DNA of 64,000 bases from Schizophyllum amplum (lineage: Eukaryota > Basidiomycota > Agaricomycetes > Agaricales > Schizophyllaceae): positions 186,001 through 250,000 of the forward strand of contig VDMD01000015.1 of NCBI GenBank assembly GCA_007026445.1. Reading direction: 5' to 3'. The notes below the pieces were generated by a model that searched no databases, was not told where the DNA came from, and worked only from the letters and a program-made list of their open reading frames with translations. Shown in pieces: positions 52,353 to 63,893 of the stretch (its first letter is position 1; every line of letters starts with the position of its first letter). The translations under genes were made by a program, and so were the position numbers.

Positions 52353-53640
52353 TGTCATGCATGATTTATGTTTGATACGAAGACGCCCAAATAGTCTACT
52401 GCCGGTAGACGCCACATATTGCCTCATCGGATGAATGGAACATTAGTCATGTGCCAGTCACATGCTCAATGTTCAACTGATGCCATCATTGCTCGGCGGA
52501 AACGACTGTGCAACTCAGCCGCTAGGTCGCGCCGCCCCTCACAGTGACTGTGCGACTGTGCAGCAGCATCCGCAGTCGTCTTCTACTGTGCCGCAGCAAA
52601 TGCACAGTAACTGTGCACTGAGCTGCAGTACCGCACAGCTATGCACAGTGACTGTGCAACTGCACAGCAGCATCCGCAGTATTTACAGTACCTATTTATA
52701 CATATCGCACACAGCCTTGGACTGTGCGCACAGTAGTTAGCTTGAAACGAGTACTGCGGCGCGCAGCACATCGTGACTCACGCGAAGTGAGAGCCGGGTA
52801 TAAAAGGACCCCGCTCTGGCAGAGAAAAGGCATCCAGAAATCGATACTCGCTTAACTACGAAGCCCCCATCATCTCTGATCCTCAGTACTTCCGGGAAGT
52901 ACTTGAGTGCCCAATCAACGCCTCAGCAGACAGCTCGCTAGAGATCGCTCCAGCCAGTGTCAGACAAGCTCTACAACGCAAGAGTAACGACTTCACGCCA
53001 CAGTGCTCTGTACCGAATACAGAGATTGTTCTACGTCCACGACAGATATTGCAAGTTTTCCACAAAGAGTATCTCGGTAAGTCTATCCCGGTCAACCTAC
53101 GAAAGCTGAGTACGTAACGCTCAGGCTTGTCTAGCTCTGTTCCTGGAAGATTATCAGTAAGTCTATCCCGGTCAACCTACGAAAGCTGAGTACGTACACT
53201 CAGGCTTGTCTAGCTCTGTTCCCGGAAGATTACAGTAAGTCCTTTCCGTTCAACCTACGAAAGCTGAGTACGTACGCTCAGGCTTGTCTAGCTCTGTTCC
53301 TGAAAGACTACATTTACGTCTTCGTCTGATTACCCACAGATAGTCTGTTCTGACTCACGAACCACGAATCGTTTAAGTCAACCCTTGCCAGTAACCTTGT
53401 TGGTTCTGTCTCGCATAAGTCTCCTAGCTCACTGTGTACTTAATTGTATTACTCTGAGTCGCTTGGTCCTCCTACGTACATCCCTCACCTCACGTGCACT
53501 TTCTTTTTCGCCTATACGAGCCCAATCTCGCATCGCGCGTAGACTACAGTGTAAAATCCCCTCCCTCATAACGAACTAGAGATCCTATCATATTTGCTAG
53601 TTTCTCGACTCGCTAAGTACAAATCTTATTTAGCCTGACA
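52353..53640 (+). repeat. 3' long terminal repeat
   Basis: 1288 bp, same content as the 5' LTR with one substitution at 53493. Sequence just before it (52321-52345) is only weakly purine-rich, so the polypurine tract is not obvious. Confidence 0.95.
53077..53311 (+). repeat. Three tandem 78-80-bp repeats in the 3' LTR
   Basis: Identical to the repeats in the 5' LTR; units start at 53077, 53157 and 53235. Confidence 0.85.
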
Positions 53641-53932
53641 GCAGCTAAGAAAAAGCACTATAGCCTTACTACATTCCGCCTATGATTTGTGAACGCCCCA
53701 GGGATACACCTGCGCTCGCCGGCGATGGCTGAGCGTCGTGCGCAGGACGTTCTCGGCGATGGCCGTCGGCTTCGCCCGACTGCGGCACGTGGCGCGTGCC
53801 ACCACCATCCGCCTCTTACTGCCGCTGGCGGCGTCGATTTTGACGGATATGACTGCTCAGAGGGTTGCACTGGCCTCTGATACCTGCTATACCCGTGCCT
53901 TGGCTGACTTTTGAATTACAACAAGAGTGTCC

Positions 53933-53975
53933 AACAACAATAGTGACCAACAACAACAGCTGCGCAACGCCTCTA
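53933..53975 (-). repeat. Right terminal inverted repeat of the nested element
   Basis: 43 bp; inverted partner of 36682-36724, ending CGCCTCTA. Confidence 0.65.
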
Positions 53976-54472
53976 ATATCACCTCGCTCACCCGCGTCCT
54001 TCATGATTATCATTTCAGTTTATGAGTCTCATTCTGTCATTTGTTGTCACTGTCAAATACTGCAAGTCGAGAGCAAGGAAAACAAGATACGAGTCACATA
54101 AGTAGTACAGTGATACAATGTAAGTCCAGTAACGTCCGCGTCCACGTCCAACCTGTAGAATTGATATGGTACATAGTAGTTCAGTCCCTGTACAGTGCCT
54201 CGTTCTATCTGGCGTGGCCGAAAACTGCGTTAGTAAGTCGTCGTGCACCAGAACGAGGACAGGGTAAGTCACAGCAATAAGCAGCAGACGCAAGCGGGAG
54301 GAAAGGGGGCAATGAGGAGGGGTAGGTAAGTAAAGACGGCTCCTGAAGAGCCTATGAGCGTCCGCTCCTCCAGAGCAGACGTGCGAGTCGGTGACCCATG
54401 AAAGCTTTTGTGGTCAATGAGATAGCCGCTCCTTTGGAGCCGCAACCTCGATTCGCCTTCGGCGTATCGTCT
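53976..54472. other. Region between the transposon nest and the DUF6699-like gene
   Basis: About 500 bp, AT-rich at first, then containing the 3' region of the next minus-strand gene. Nothing else is recognised. Confidence 0.4.
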
Positions 54473-55423
54473 TCACCGCCGCCTGGTCTCCAAGAAGAAG
54501 ACCCGCGGACGGCGTGGGTCCGCCACCAATCCGGCAAACACGTACCCGTTGGGCAGGAGATGGAGAACGCGGACGCGCTCCGGAGGAACAGGTCCGCCCA
54601 TGCGGTCCCATACCATGGCCTGTACTTCGTCGCTCGTGGGGCGCATCATGGCTTTGGCGCATTCGTGAAGACCATTGAGCAGCGCGTTGAGCACGTCCCC
54701 TACAGTCAGGCCAGAGGAGCGACCGGGACTTGGAACCTTGAATTTGATAGTGCGGCCTGTTATGAGAGGTACGTGCACATCGATCTCGTGCAGTGGTGGT
54801 AGGAAGGCAGGCTCCTTGAGCGGGAGATGATGTGCTTGGAGAGGGACATCAAGTCTGAAGGGCACGCTGCCGGTAAGTGCGGGCATGATAGCCAAAGGGG
54901 TTGTTGAAGGCGACGTTGAAGCTTAGGGTCTCTCAGCAACGGCGCTCTAGAGAAGAACGTATTACGCACCAGCATACGCCGATTGAATGGACGAGCTCGA
55001 CCGTGAGACCGCCACCGGGTGGTGCGTTGAAGCATACCCGCTGTGCGTCGTCTGCACGGACCCAGCACAGCGATAGCTGGGGACGTCGGTGTGGTAACTC
55101 GGTGCGTCGGAACCGTAGTCGGAGCCGTCTGATCGACGGCTGGATCCCTCGCGATAAGTGGGAGGGTAGTCCGATGCGAGCGAATGGAAGCTTGGCGCGG
55201 GAGTACGATGGACTGGCGCAGAGTCAACGGAGCTGCTGAAGGAAACGGCCTTCGAGCTCGTGGTCGATACTGAGCCAGTAGGAGTCACATAGCGAGGAAC
55301 CGCCGCTGACCCTAATCTATGGTTGGCATGGGAGGAAGAGGAAGCGTAGCCGTGACTCGACATGTTAGGCGATGTGACAAGGCGGGCGGCGGGGGAGTCG
55401 GGAGGCGGGAGTGATTGACTCAT
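54473..55423 (-). CDS. DUF6699-like domain protein with Ser-rich N-terminus
   Basis: Predicted 300-residue protein from exons 55423-54970 and 54921-54473 (903 nt). Residues 1-150 are rich in Ser, Tyr, Thr and Pro and probably disordered. The C-terminal half (VPLQAHHLPLKEPAFLPPL, ITGRTIKFKVPSP, LTVGDVLNALLNGLHE, RVRVLHLLPNGYVFAGLV) has the order of elements seen in the fungal DUF6699 family, which is expanded in Agaricomycetes and has no known function. The start ATG gives MSQSLPPPDS. The 48-nt intron ends in CCTAAG and preserves frame. There is no membrane segment. Confidence 0.7.
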
Positions 55424-56376
55424 CCCGCCTCCCGCCCTGCAATATAAGGACCGCCATTGATCGCCCGATACGGCGCATGTTTGGTCGCGTTGAGCAGGGC
55501 AAAGGGCGCACGCTGTGCATCGGCATGGCTCGGCGGGCGGGCGGCGCGCACGTCGGGGGCGCGTGTCGTGATGGCGGCGTGGGAGGCGCTGATGCGAATG
55601 CTGCGAAATGATTATCGGAGCGCATCAGGGCGGGAAAGGGCGGGCGGCCGCGCACCTTGGCGGCCTCATGACTCGCGCAAAGACCCTGGCTGGCAAGATG
55701 CCCGGGTCCGAGAAGCGCGCGGCACCGGCGAGGCGCGCTTCATGCCAGCCTCATGCGGTCCCGACCTCAGCGCGGAGGTTGAAATTGGGATGACTCGCAA
55801 GGAAAGAAGACTTCTCAGCCTGAGAGCGACGCTTGTACAGATCGAGGCTCCCGAGTCCCCGGACGCGCGCTGAAGATGTGGGTGCTATGTAGTGTATACC
55901 TGTCGAACATGTCACGTGAACATCAACGCCGCAAAAGAAAAACAACCTCACAATACATTTGATGTCTGAGCTTGCGCGAACAGGTACAGCATACACCTTG
56001 ATAACGCTGACTCAGTGCCAACAACATGCCTCGCCCAACGGGTGAGAGGATCGCATGCAACATGGTCGCAATATTCACCGCGGTTGATTTGCATGTCCTG
56101 TAGCAGGTTCCCGTTCTCATTGGAAGAGTCGGTCGCGGGTCTGAAGATCCAAGAAAGGGTAATGTACACATATAAATACAGTGATGATAGCAAAGTATGC
56201 CTGCCGCTGCGAACGGACCAAGGCTTTTGACGGGGCTGACAGCATGTTGAGCAACAGCACAGCACCCATGGGCAAATGAACACACCTCGTCCGCAATAGA
56301 TCGTCAAAGATCCCTTTGAGTCACAACTCCCTCTCGACAATTCGCACAGCGCCATGTCCTCGCCGTGAAACACACT
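55424..56376. other. Intergenic region, about 950 bp
   Basis: This holds the promoter of the DUF6699-like gene and the 3' region of the next minus-strand gene. A GC-rich stretch (55440-55790) has open frames on both strands, but none with domains or splice support. Confidence 0.4.
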
Positions 56377-58083
56377 TTATTCCGCCTGCTGCTCTCTCTC
56401 CGCTTGCTCCTCTGCCTCCGGATCTTCGGCGATGGGCTGCTTGACCGCGCCCGCCGCGGCCTTGGCCTCCTTCTTCCGCCGCGCCGACTCCTTGAGCTTG
56501 TCCCACTTCTCCTTGTACTTGACCAAGGACGCTTTCTAAAGGGAACGATCAGTATATGGATTCGGGGCACTGTGGGTGACAAGCAGCGCCAACGACATCC
56601 GAGAACCTCGCTCACCTGCTTCTCGTTCTCCGCTTTCGCGGTCCTAAGCTCCTCCTCCAATTCCTTGACGCGCTTAGCATACTGCGCTTCGCGTCCCGTG
56701 AGCATCCCGGGCGGTACTTCCCGTCCTGGCGGAACAGCTGGCTGGTTGACAACCATGGAGCCCATGTCCGCGGGGCGTTGAGGTGGTGGAGCAAGCTGTT
56801 GAGTAGCGGACATGCCGCCCATAATTCTGTGTGCCTGCGCCATATTCGTCAACAAAAGCATTGCCACTGTACCGCGCAGAGGGACATACCTCTCGCGTGG
56901 CATGATACACACTGTCGCGCAGCTGCAGCTCATGCTGCTTCCTCACTTCGAGCTGCTGCTTGAGTGTCTCCATTTGCTGCCTCATAGCGTCCACAGCAGA
57001 CTTCAGCGCCGCATTCTCCTTCTCAAGAGGTGATGGCTCGTTCTCGGAAGGAATGAAGAGGAAGGACCCTGAGAGCGACTCTGCCGTACACGGGCCGTTA
57101 GCTTCGATGGCAGGAAAGCTTGTACATACGGGTCACGCACCCTCATCCGACTCCGACCAGTCATTATCTGTGTCGCCCTGGAATGTGTTTGCGGGAGGAC
57201 GCTGCAGCTCGTGCGCCAGCGTGCTGGGGCGACTCATGCCTAGCCGCTTCGTCAAGCGTGACATCATGTTCTCTTCGCCGTCCGTGTCGCTCGACAAGCT
57301 GCCGTCGCGCTGCAGTTTGCGATGCGGCGAACGCGCGCCTGGGGCTTCGAGCGGCGCGGTGGCAAAAGCGACCGGTTGCGAGAGATTGTCCAGCATGCCC
57401 TGCATGATGTTCCAGAATTGGTTGAACGCGTCACCTGGATCTGACTGTATAAACTGTTAGCCACTGCGTATCTTGAGTGGGAGAGATGGATATCAGACTC
57501 ACGCGCTGGCCGGCAAGCACCATGAAGCTCTCGTCGACGGTGTTCTGAGAGTCTGACATGGGGCGGGATGGGGGAGGAGACGGGGCTGAGCGGGGTCCTG
57601 CGTAGGAGGAGGGAGGAGGGCGCGGTTCAGGCTTCTGGGGTAACGTGGGGTCCTTGCCGTCTTGCTTTAGCTTCTCGATCTTGCGCTGAAGATCCTTCTC
57701 GCTCTTTCTCTGTTCATTGTGGAGGAGGTTCAAGGTTCGCTTTGCCTGCAGGTAGCCATGCGAAAGGAGGGTGGCGTCAGATGAGGTACGCGGTATGTAC
57801 GACAAGCGAGCAACGCACCGCTTCGTCATTGCTTCGGTCGGCAGCGGCTACATATGCCTCTGCAGCTTTGCTGTGTTCTTCCATTGCCGCGACTATCAGT
57901 CCCCTTGCGAGCATTGTCAGTGTTGCGAGAGATGCACAGAGGACGCGCCACCCACTGCCCAAAAAGCTCGTCCGCATTGGCTGCATGCTGGTGCGCCTGT
58001 CATGGTCGTGTTTTAGTTGGAAAGGACACGAAAGCGACTGTAGGTCTTACAGCGCGTAAAGGAGCATCGTTATGCGCTGACAT
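56377..58083 (-). CDS. MIT-like and coiled-coil protein, possibly Atg38/NRBF2-like
   Basis: Predicted 424-residue protein from eight exons: 58083-58051, 57996-57956, 57903-57819, 57745-57503, 57444-57141, 57080-56890, 56834-56616 and 56535-56377 (1275 nt). The first 75 residues form a helical hairpin-like stretch (HQHAANADELFGQG, AMEEHSKAAEAYVAAA, RTLNLLHNEQRKSEKDL) resembling a MIT domain. A Pro/Ser-rich linker, an FNQFWNIMQGMLDNL segment, and two coiled-coil blocks (KENAALKSAVDAMRQQMETL and YAKRVKELEEELRTAKAENE) follow, then a Lys/Ala/Glu-rich tail. MIT plus coiled coil is the layout of Atg38/NRBF2 in the autophagy PI3-kinase complex; that assignment is inference. The first two exons are small and would be easily missed. 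Confidence 0.6.
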
Positions 58084-59169
58084 TGGCTGATCTGATGCGC
58101 AGAGATGAAGGTGAAGGCCAAGGTCGCGACTGGGCGGCTGTCTGAGGTTGCGCTGCCCCGGGCCGAGTGCGCTGCCTTCCGTATTAGGCAGCCTTTGATG
58201 ACGCGTGGCATATTGGCCGGTCGTTCGTTCCCCGCAGGCCACCCGGATCTTCCTTCTGAGTCTCGCCAGCACCCGCGCCGTCGCGTCACGGTCCAGCACT
58301 CTAGCGCTTCACTTCGCAGCTTTTCTCGTGTATTAATCTTTGGCATTGGCAGGACTCGTGCGATCCAACGTGACTGCTCGTTCGACCGCCCTTCGAGTCT
58401 CACTGTTTGACTTTCTCGCTATCCGACGAATGAGCACAGGAACTAGTGCTTGCCAGAACAACCACCACTGTTGGACACTTTGGTATATGGAAAGATAACT
58501 TTCACCCCACGAGTTGATATGGTCCGGACTGGGCCGCGTAGGCTCAGAGGACGAGGAAGACACCTGGGCATTGAACATTCGATGCGACATCAGCCTCTTC
58601 ACCGCGTGCAGCAACCTCGAGTGCGGATGTTTTGGTGAGTCTCTAGGTTCGCAATTCCATGCTTATGAGCCTGCGAGAATCCGCAATTGTCTTGTTTCTT
58701 GGCGTCCTGCACGCGTCCTGCTCCGGCTTCAGCGCGCTTCGTGTATGACAACGATTTTACCTGATACCCGTTCTCTCCACGTCTGTTCATGCAAGCTGCC
58801 AACATCTCCTTCACGCTTCCATGTTGGCCATCTTCATGTTCGTTTCCGGCTCTTCATCCTCAAATATTTGGATTCAAGACAAGCACGAGACCGAGGCTCG
58901 CGATCGTTGACCACAAGACATCTAAGCGCGGCGTGTAACGATCTATAGGGGGCATGATCAGCTTTTCATAACAGATCGAGCTCCCTCTGCTCCCTCACCT
59001 TCAGCCTCCAACGTCACTGTTGACCCTCGACGCCCCGCCCCTTTACCGCATCCATATAACCCGTCGGTTGCCACCGATCGGTGCGGTCCCTACCTCCTGT
59101 CTCTCTCGTGCATCGAATGGTTCCTTGAGCCAACGCCCCCTTTCATTCCCTTCACAACATACGCCAATC
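58084..59169. other. Divergent intergenic region, about 1.1 kb
   Basis: Upstream of two divergent genes. Several 60-140-codon frames occur but lack domains, consistent codon bias or matching splice sites. No RNA gene was recognised. Confidence 0.4.
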
Positions 59170-59999
59170 ATGTTTGACTTTCTCCATGTATTTGACAGCA
59201 AGCGCAAAGCAGAGGCTCGCAAGGCGAAGGTGCGTTTACCTTGCATCTCTTGCGGCCATTAATAATAACGTCCTTCACAGCGCGTAACAGTCGCGGCCCT
59301 CGAACGACCGACTTTCAACGACTCGGCCACGATCGCCGTGGGCACCATCGTCAGTACTTCCCTTCCCCGAATCCCACTGAGGCTTATTGTTCATGCCTCT
59401 ACCCGTAGCAATACCATGACGACGACACGTCCTCCGGCTCGATGAGCTACAGCCCGATCGAGCAAAAGCGCACCATGCTCGTGTTCCAACACCGCAAGCG
59501 GTTGCGCAAGTCCATGGACCCGTCCCACGGCCCCCCAGTCCCTTCCCGCCCCGACATCCTGCGCACGCACTCCGAACCTCACGTGCCCCTTTTTGTCGGG
59601 CGGCACAAGGCTGTCCTCCCGCCTCGCGCCATTGCCGAGGAATTTGCCGACTTCAGCATATTTCGGCAAACCGACACGGAGGGGGAGGTTGAGGAGCCGT
59701 TCTACGGCACTGGGACGGAGGCGCTGAGGAATGTGCGCGATGTGGCCGCGCGCCGGGTGCCGTTGTACCATAACTCAAGCACGGCGTGGGTGGGAGAGAC
59801 GGCGGAGATCGTCGACCCGCAGGACTATAACTCGATCGAGGCGATGTGCGTCATCCCACCGTTCCACAAGCCCAACTACGCTTCGAGTGATAACACGACC
59901 CCAGTAAGTTTTGTTTCCCGGTCGTGGGACAGCTGGCTGATCTTTTCTCAGTCGCCCTCGGATGTGGATTCAGATGATCATGAGGAACCTGAATGCTGA
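59170..59999 (+). CDS. Hypothetical protein
   Basis: Predicted 223-residue protein from exons 59170-59229, 59281-59349, 59409-59903 and 59952-59999 (672 nt). It begins MFDFLHVFDSKRKAEARKAK, an amphipathic basic start, then becomes hydrophilic with Pro and acidic residues (YSPIEQKRTMLVFQHRKRLRK, RAIAEEFADFSIFRQ, AMCVIPPFHKPNYASS). No catalytic motif or membrane segment is visible. All three introns have canonical ends and exon lengths are multiples of three, which supports the model. Function unknown. Confidence 0.62.
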
Positions 60000-60639
60000 T
60001 ATGGATCGTTGTGACAACCCTTCTACTCTATCCCGCTGATCTGTTGCTTTATCTTGGACTAGTCTCTGCCCTCTCCGTTATTCGTTTTGCTCTCATGACG
60101 GCGTCAGGCTCGTACATAGAACACAGCGCTGCTTTTATTTATGGTTTCCTTCTTGTAGCATTGGGCTGTTCCTTTCCTCCAGCATAACTATATGCCCCTT
60201 TCCTTCACATATCTATAGGGTTGTACTGTGTGTACTGTACGGAATAACTGTAGCCATGGTTGTAATCCAGTTCCTTTCAGTGGGAAGAGGCCGCGAATCT
60301 TTCACTGGCATTTTCTGTCAGTGTCGGCTTTCTCGATCGCCTGAGGCTCCAGGCAATTGACCACGCGCCGTCGAGCTGGCACGATGGATACCTCGCACCG
60401 ACATGCCTGAAGACATCGCTCAGCGGCGCAAAGGACGCTTTGCACACCAGACGCTCCTCACGCCTGCGTCGCCCCCTTCATCCGACCACCCCTCCTCGAT
60501 CACCTCCCTCCCCTCACAGCTTATTGATAGTACGCAAGTCCAAGGTGTGTGCGTGTCCTGTATCATACACAATATCGTTACAGTTTTCCGCGAATACAAC
60601 AAAGAGTCAAACCCCTTTCCAGTCTCCACCTAGCAGCCT
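60000..60639. other. Convergent intergenic region
   Basis: 640 bp between two 3' ends. A 76-codon plus-strand frame at 60403 starts MPEDIAQRRKG but has no supporting features. Confidence 0.4.
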
Positions 60640-61563
60640 TTACGAAAGCGCCAGCAAACGCGCGAATAACGACGGCTGCTCGTCCTCGTATCGAATCCAC
60701 ACCACCCCGTTTGGAGCCGAAATATGCGCCTCATCTCCCTTGCTTTCCGTCTGCATGTCCTCTAGCCTGCACGCTGACGGGTCGCCCACGAAATAGCGCG
60801 TCGACCCGGCGGTGAAGCCAAACGGCTGCGCGCTGCGCTCCACCGCCTTGGACATCCGGATACACGCGCACGCTGCGGCGACGCTGACAATGCCGCGGAA
60901 GGAACGCGGGATGTAGAGCGATGCGGTTGCGTTGCTGGTGTGCAGTATGATGTTTAGCGGCGCGCGCTGTTTAACGTCAGGCGCTCTCTGCGAAAGAGGC
61001 GACTTTGAGGCAACCATGACGTGAGTTGCAATAAAACTGCGTACCACTCTGAGCTTACACAGCTTTCCTGTTGTCTGCAGGAAGAGAGTGACTTTGCGTC
61101 TGCCGGAGTCCAAGGAGCGCGGATTGTGTGCGGTGAGGGTGAGGTCGCAGGTGATGGGTGCATTCGCGGTGACGAGCTCGAGATGTTCGCCCGCACTTCG
61201 GTCTACGCGGGCGGTGTTGTAGGACATGTCAGGATTGACGATGACCCTCATGGGCGCTGAGCTGTCCGGGATGCGGGGATCGAGGATCCATGCGCCGGCG
61301 ATGCTGCCCTCGGATTCCGAACGCGACACGAAAATGTAATTCTCTGGCTTGGGCGACATTGGCGGGTCTGTGGTGTTTTCGCTCTTTAGCTCTGGCGCGT
61401 TCTGTGGGGGATCCGGAGGGGATGACGCTGTCTGCGAACATGTAGTAGAGGACGGGTATTATATAGACGGACCGACCTCGAAAGGCTGTTCATGGTGGTG
61501 TTGGTTGGATATGATCTGCTCGCCTGTCAAGGTCGGAGGATACTTCTCGCACTCGATTATCAT
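60640..61563 (-). CDS. DUF7330-like protein
   Basis: Predicted 273-residue protein from exons 61563-61477, 61431-61045 and 60987-60640 (822 nt). After a polar N-terminus (MIIECEKYPPTLTGEQI...), a beta-rich region begins with ENYIFVSRSESEGSIAGAWILD and continues through ITCDLTLTAHN, RRKVTLFLQT, APLNIILHTSNATASLYIPRSF and GVVWIRYEDE. This order matches the DUF7330 family found in many copies in mushroom-forming fungi, with no known role. The second intron (57 nt) is in frame, so the unspliced frame is also open; the GTACGC donor and TTTCGCAG acceptor led me to splice it. No signal peptide. Confidence 0.72.
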
Positions 61564-61928
61564 TTGGACGGGGAGAAATGAGAGTCTCGCTTGTTTAAAA
61601 GTCTGCGGACTGGCGCAGCCCAGCTGCGGCGCGGTGCCCAGTCAAGCATCATCAGGCCGATACGACGCGCGTCGTGGCAGAAGCCAGCAAGGCATCTGTG
61701 ATTGTCTTGCTCGCGGGACATAGACTCTGAAGCAGACTGAGGGCCGTTGGCTAGCTGTTGATTGAAGTTCAGGTTGAGTTTGCTCGAAACATGTGATCGC
61801 GTTGGAGGCCGTTGATCCACATGGCCACACAAAGAGCCTGTTTGGGTACATTGTATTAATTGTTTTTCTGCTTTATACCTCGAAGTTACTGGCGCATTAC
61901 GGGCTCTGGACGCGCTGGCGCTCCCGAA
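61564..61928. promoter_or_regulatory. Divergent promoter region of the DUF7330-like gene and ABD1
   Basis: 365 bp between the two start codons. No TATA box or repeat stands out. Confidence 0.4.
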
Positions 61929-63893
61929 ATGCCGGCCTTTGATCCAGTCCGAGACGCGCTGAACTCGCCCCTAAGTCCGTCGCAGCCGCTGCCCAGCCCG
62001 TTCGCACGCGCGCAAGAAGCGCCCCATTACTCTTCCAGCTCTCCCCTCGCCAGCCCGTCAGTAGGTAAACGCGCGACAGACCTGAGCGTGCTCCTCAACG
62101 ACACCGCACCCGACCCCCCAACACTCGCACGCACGCCCTCCTCGCGCTCGGCCTCACTCGCCAACCTCGTCCACAGCGAGCCCGACGACAAGCTCACCTT
62201 CACCGACCCGCTCCGACGATCAGACGACGGCTACTTCGCGCATCGTCCCTCGTCATCCTCCTCTCGATCCTCCTCGGGGCTCTTCACGCCCTCGCCCGCG
62301 GCGCAGACGAATGGACGACCGGCCCCGCCACCCGTAGCGCCCGAATCACCAGAGCGAAGCTCGCGTCCCTCGTCATCTTCATCGGCGCTAAACGGTCCTC
62401 GATCATTCGCACGTCCCACGTCGTCGCACGGTGCCATGGCGCCCCCACCGCCCCCGCTACCCCCACCGCGCGCTCTGTATCAGCCCAAGCGCTTGACGCC
62501 TGCTGGCTCGGTCATGATCCCCTTGTCGGCATCCGAGTTGCAGCATTTCCAACTCTTCCGCGGCAAAGGTGCTGTGACGCTCAGCAAGCGCAAGCGTCGA
62601 GCATCCGCGGAACCGGAGGACATTGACAGGCCGCCACCCAAGAAGTTGGCTGGAGATGCACGCGTCGTTGCGGCACATTGTGTGTCGCTACTCCCTCGCT
62701 CTAAGCTCTTGTACTGAAGCACTACCCAGACAACGCACGACCAGAAGTCGGCGTCGACAAGCGCGGGGAGTCGCCCATCTTTGGTCTCAAAGCTTTCAAC
62801 AACTGGATAAAGTCCGTTATCATTACAAAACATGCACACCCTGCCTTGCGCCAATCACCATACTCTGCTCCAAAAGACCGCCTCAGAGGCAGAGTGCTTG
62901 ATATGGGCTGTGGGAAGGGTGGCGATATCAACAAATGGCAGAAGGCCAATGCACGGTACTACGTTGCAGTAGGTGTGTTGCATGAACGCCTGGTTCCGAA
63001 CCAAACCGTTAACACCAGTGATGCAGATATCGCGGACGTATCAGTCCAACAATGTCGCCAACGCTATGACTCATTGCGCGGTCCCAAACCAGAGGCACAA
63101 TTCTTCGCCCTCGACTGTTACACCGAGTCGCTCAGTCGCGCACTACCACCGGACGTCATTCGACTGCCCTTCGATGTCGTCTCTATGCAGTTCTGCATGC
63201 ACTACGCCTTCGAATCGCTCGAGAAGGCACGATGTATGTTGGAAAACGTCAGCGAAAATCTACGATCAGGAGGGGTCTTCGTCGGTACTATACCCAATGC
63301 TGATCAGCTACTGTGCGTGACATTGTGCCCAGCCCTTTTGCTCACGTTAACCATACTGCGTCTCCAGCGCAAGCCTAGAGTCCCTATCACCAGATCGAGA
63401 AGACCTCGAGTGGGGCAACTCCGTCTACACCATCAAATTCGACGAGCGCGAGCACGACTCAATATACGGGCAAAGGTACTGGTTTTACTTGCAAGACGCC
63501 GTCGACAATGTACCCGAGTATGTAGTACACTGGGATCCCTTTGTCCAGTATGTACCTGCTTTCAGACTTACGTCTCAACTATCTGATGGCTTTCCCTTTC
63601 CTTCTCTTCCTACCTCTATCTCCTTCTCTACCATCATCAGATTAGCGGAGGAGTATGACCTATTCCCCGTCTACAAGAAGGAGTTCCACGATGTCTTCGA
63701 AGAGCACCACGAGAGCAAGGAGTTCGGCCCCCTCCTCGTCCGCATGAAGGTCATGGACGACAACGGGGAGAGCGTGATGGACGAGGACCAGTGGGAAGCT
63801 GCCAGTAAGCACCTCGCACCGTCTCAAAACCCCGCAACATTCTAACCTCCCATTCCAGACGTCTACATCGCATTCGCGTTCGAGAAGCGCTAG
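61929..63893 (+). CDS. ABD1: mRNA cap guanine-N7 methyltransferase (Abd1/RNMT)
   Basis: Predicted 556-residue protein from exons 61929-62681, 62720-62972, 63027-63312, 63368-63547, 63641-63804 and 63859-63893 (1671 nt). The first 240 residues are Ser/Pro/Ala-rich and disordered, ending in a basic KRKRR motif. The methyltransferase follows: HYPDN, FNNWIKSVII, SAM-binding motif I VLDMGCGKGGDINKW, DIADVSVQQC, then VSMQFCMHYAFES, SGGVFVGTIPNADQL, YTIKFDE, YWFYLQDAVDNVPEY, LAEEYDLF and the C-terminal YIAFAFEKR. All family landmarks are present, so it should transfer methyl from SAM to the GpppN cap in the nucleus. Intron 1 is only 38 nt, and intron 4 is the longest (93 nt). Confidence 0.92.

Larger units (their letters stand above)
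36763..53640 (+). mobile_element. Full-length Ty3/gypsy-type LTR retrotransposon, 16.9 kb
   Basis: Two 1288-bp LTRs beginning TG and ending CA bracket a 14.3-kb interior. The flanking 4-bp gcag at 36759-36762 and 53641-53644 is the probable target duplication. The order gag - protease - reverse transcriptase - RNase H - integrase is the Ty3/gypsy order. All enzyme motifs are intact and both long ORFs are uninterrupted. The LTRs differ at one base (37903 t, 53493 c), so insertion was recent and the element may be active. The length is about double that of most fungal Ty3 elements because of three extra protein segments (see the two ORFs). Confidence 0.93.
36682..53975. mobile_element. Older TIR element split by the Ty3 insertion
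   Basis: Outside the LTR retrotransposon, 36682-36724 and 53933-53975 are inverted copies of each other (39 of 43 positions match) beginning TAGAGGCGTTGCGCA. Rejoining the flanks and counting the 4-bp duplication once gives an element of about 412 bp (36682-36762 plus 53645-53975). Its ends point outward as terminal inverted repeats with TA at both edges. No transposase is present, so it would be non-autonomous. I could not find a convincing longer target duplication. Confidence 0.6.

Noticed and set aside
55457..55873. 138-codon GC-rich plus-strand frame
   Set aside because: It overlaps another open frame of equal quality and has biased Arg/Ala/Gly composition expected by chance in GC-rich DNA.
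58514..58948. 144-codon plus-strand frame with several Cys residues
   Set aside because: Cys spacing fits no zinc-finger or CHCH pattern, there is no support from splicing, and it sits in an upstream region of two divergent genes.
60403..60633. Plus-strand 76-codon frame beginning MPEDIAQRRKG
   Set aside because: It has no domain, no matching splice sites and lies between two convergent 3' ends.
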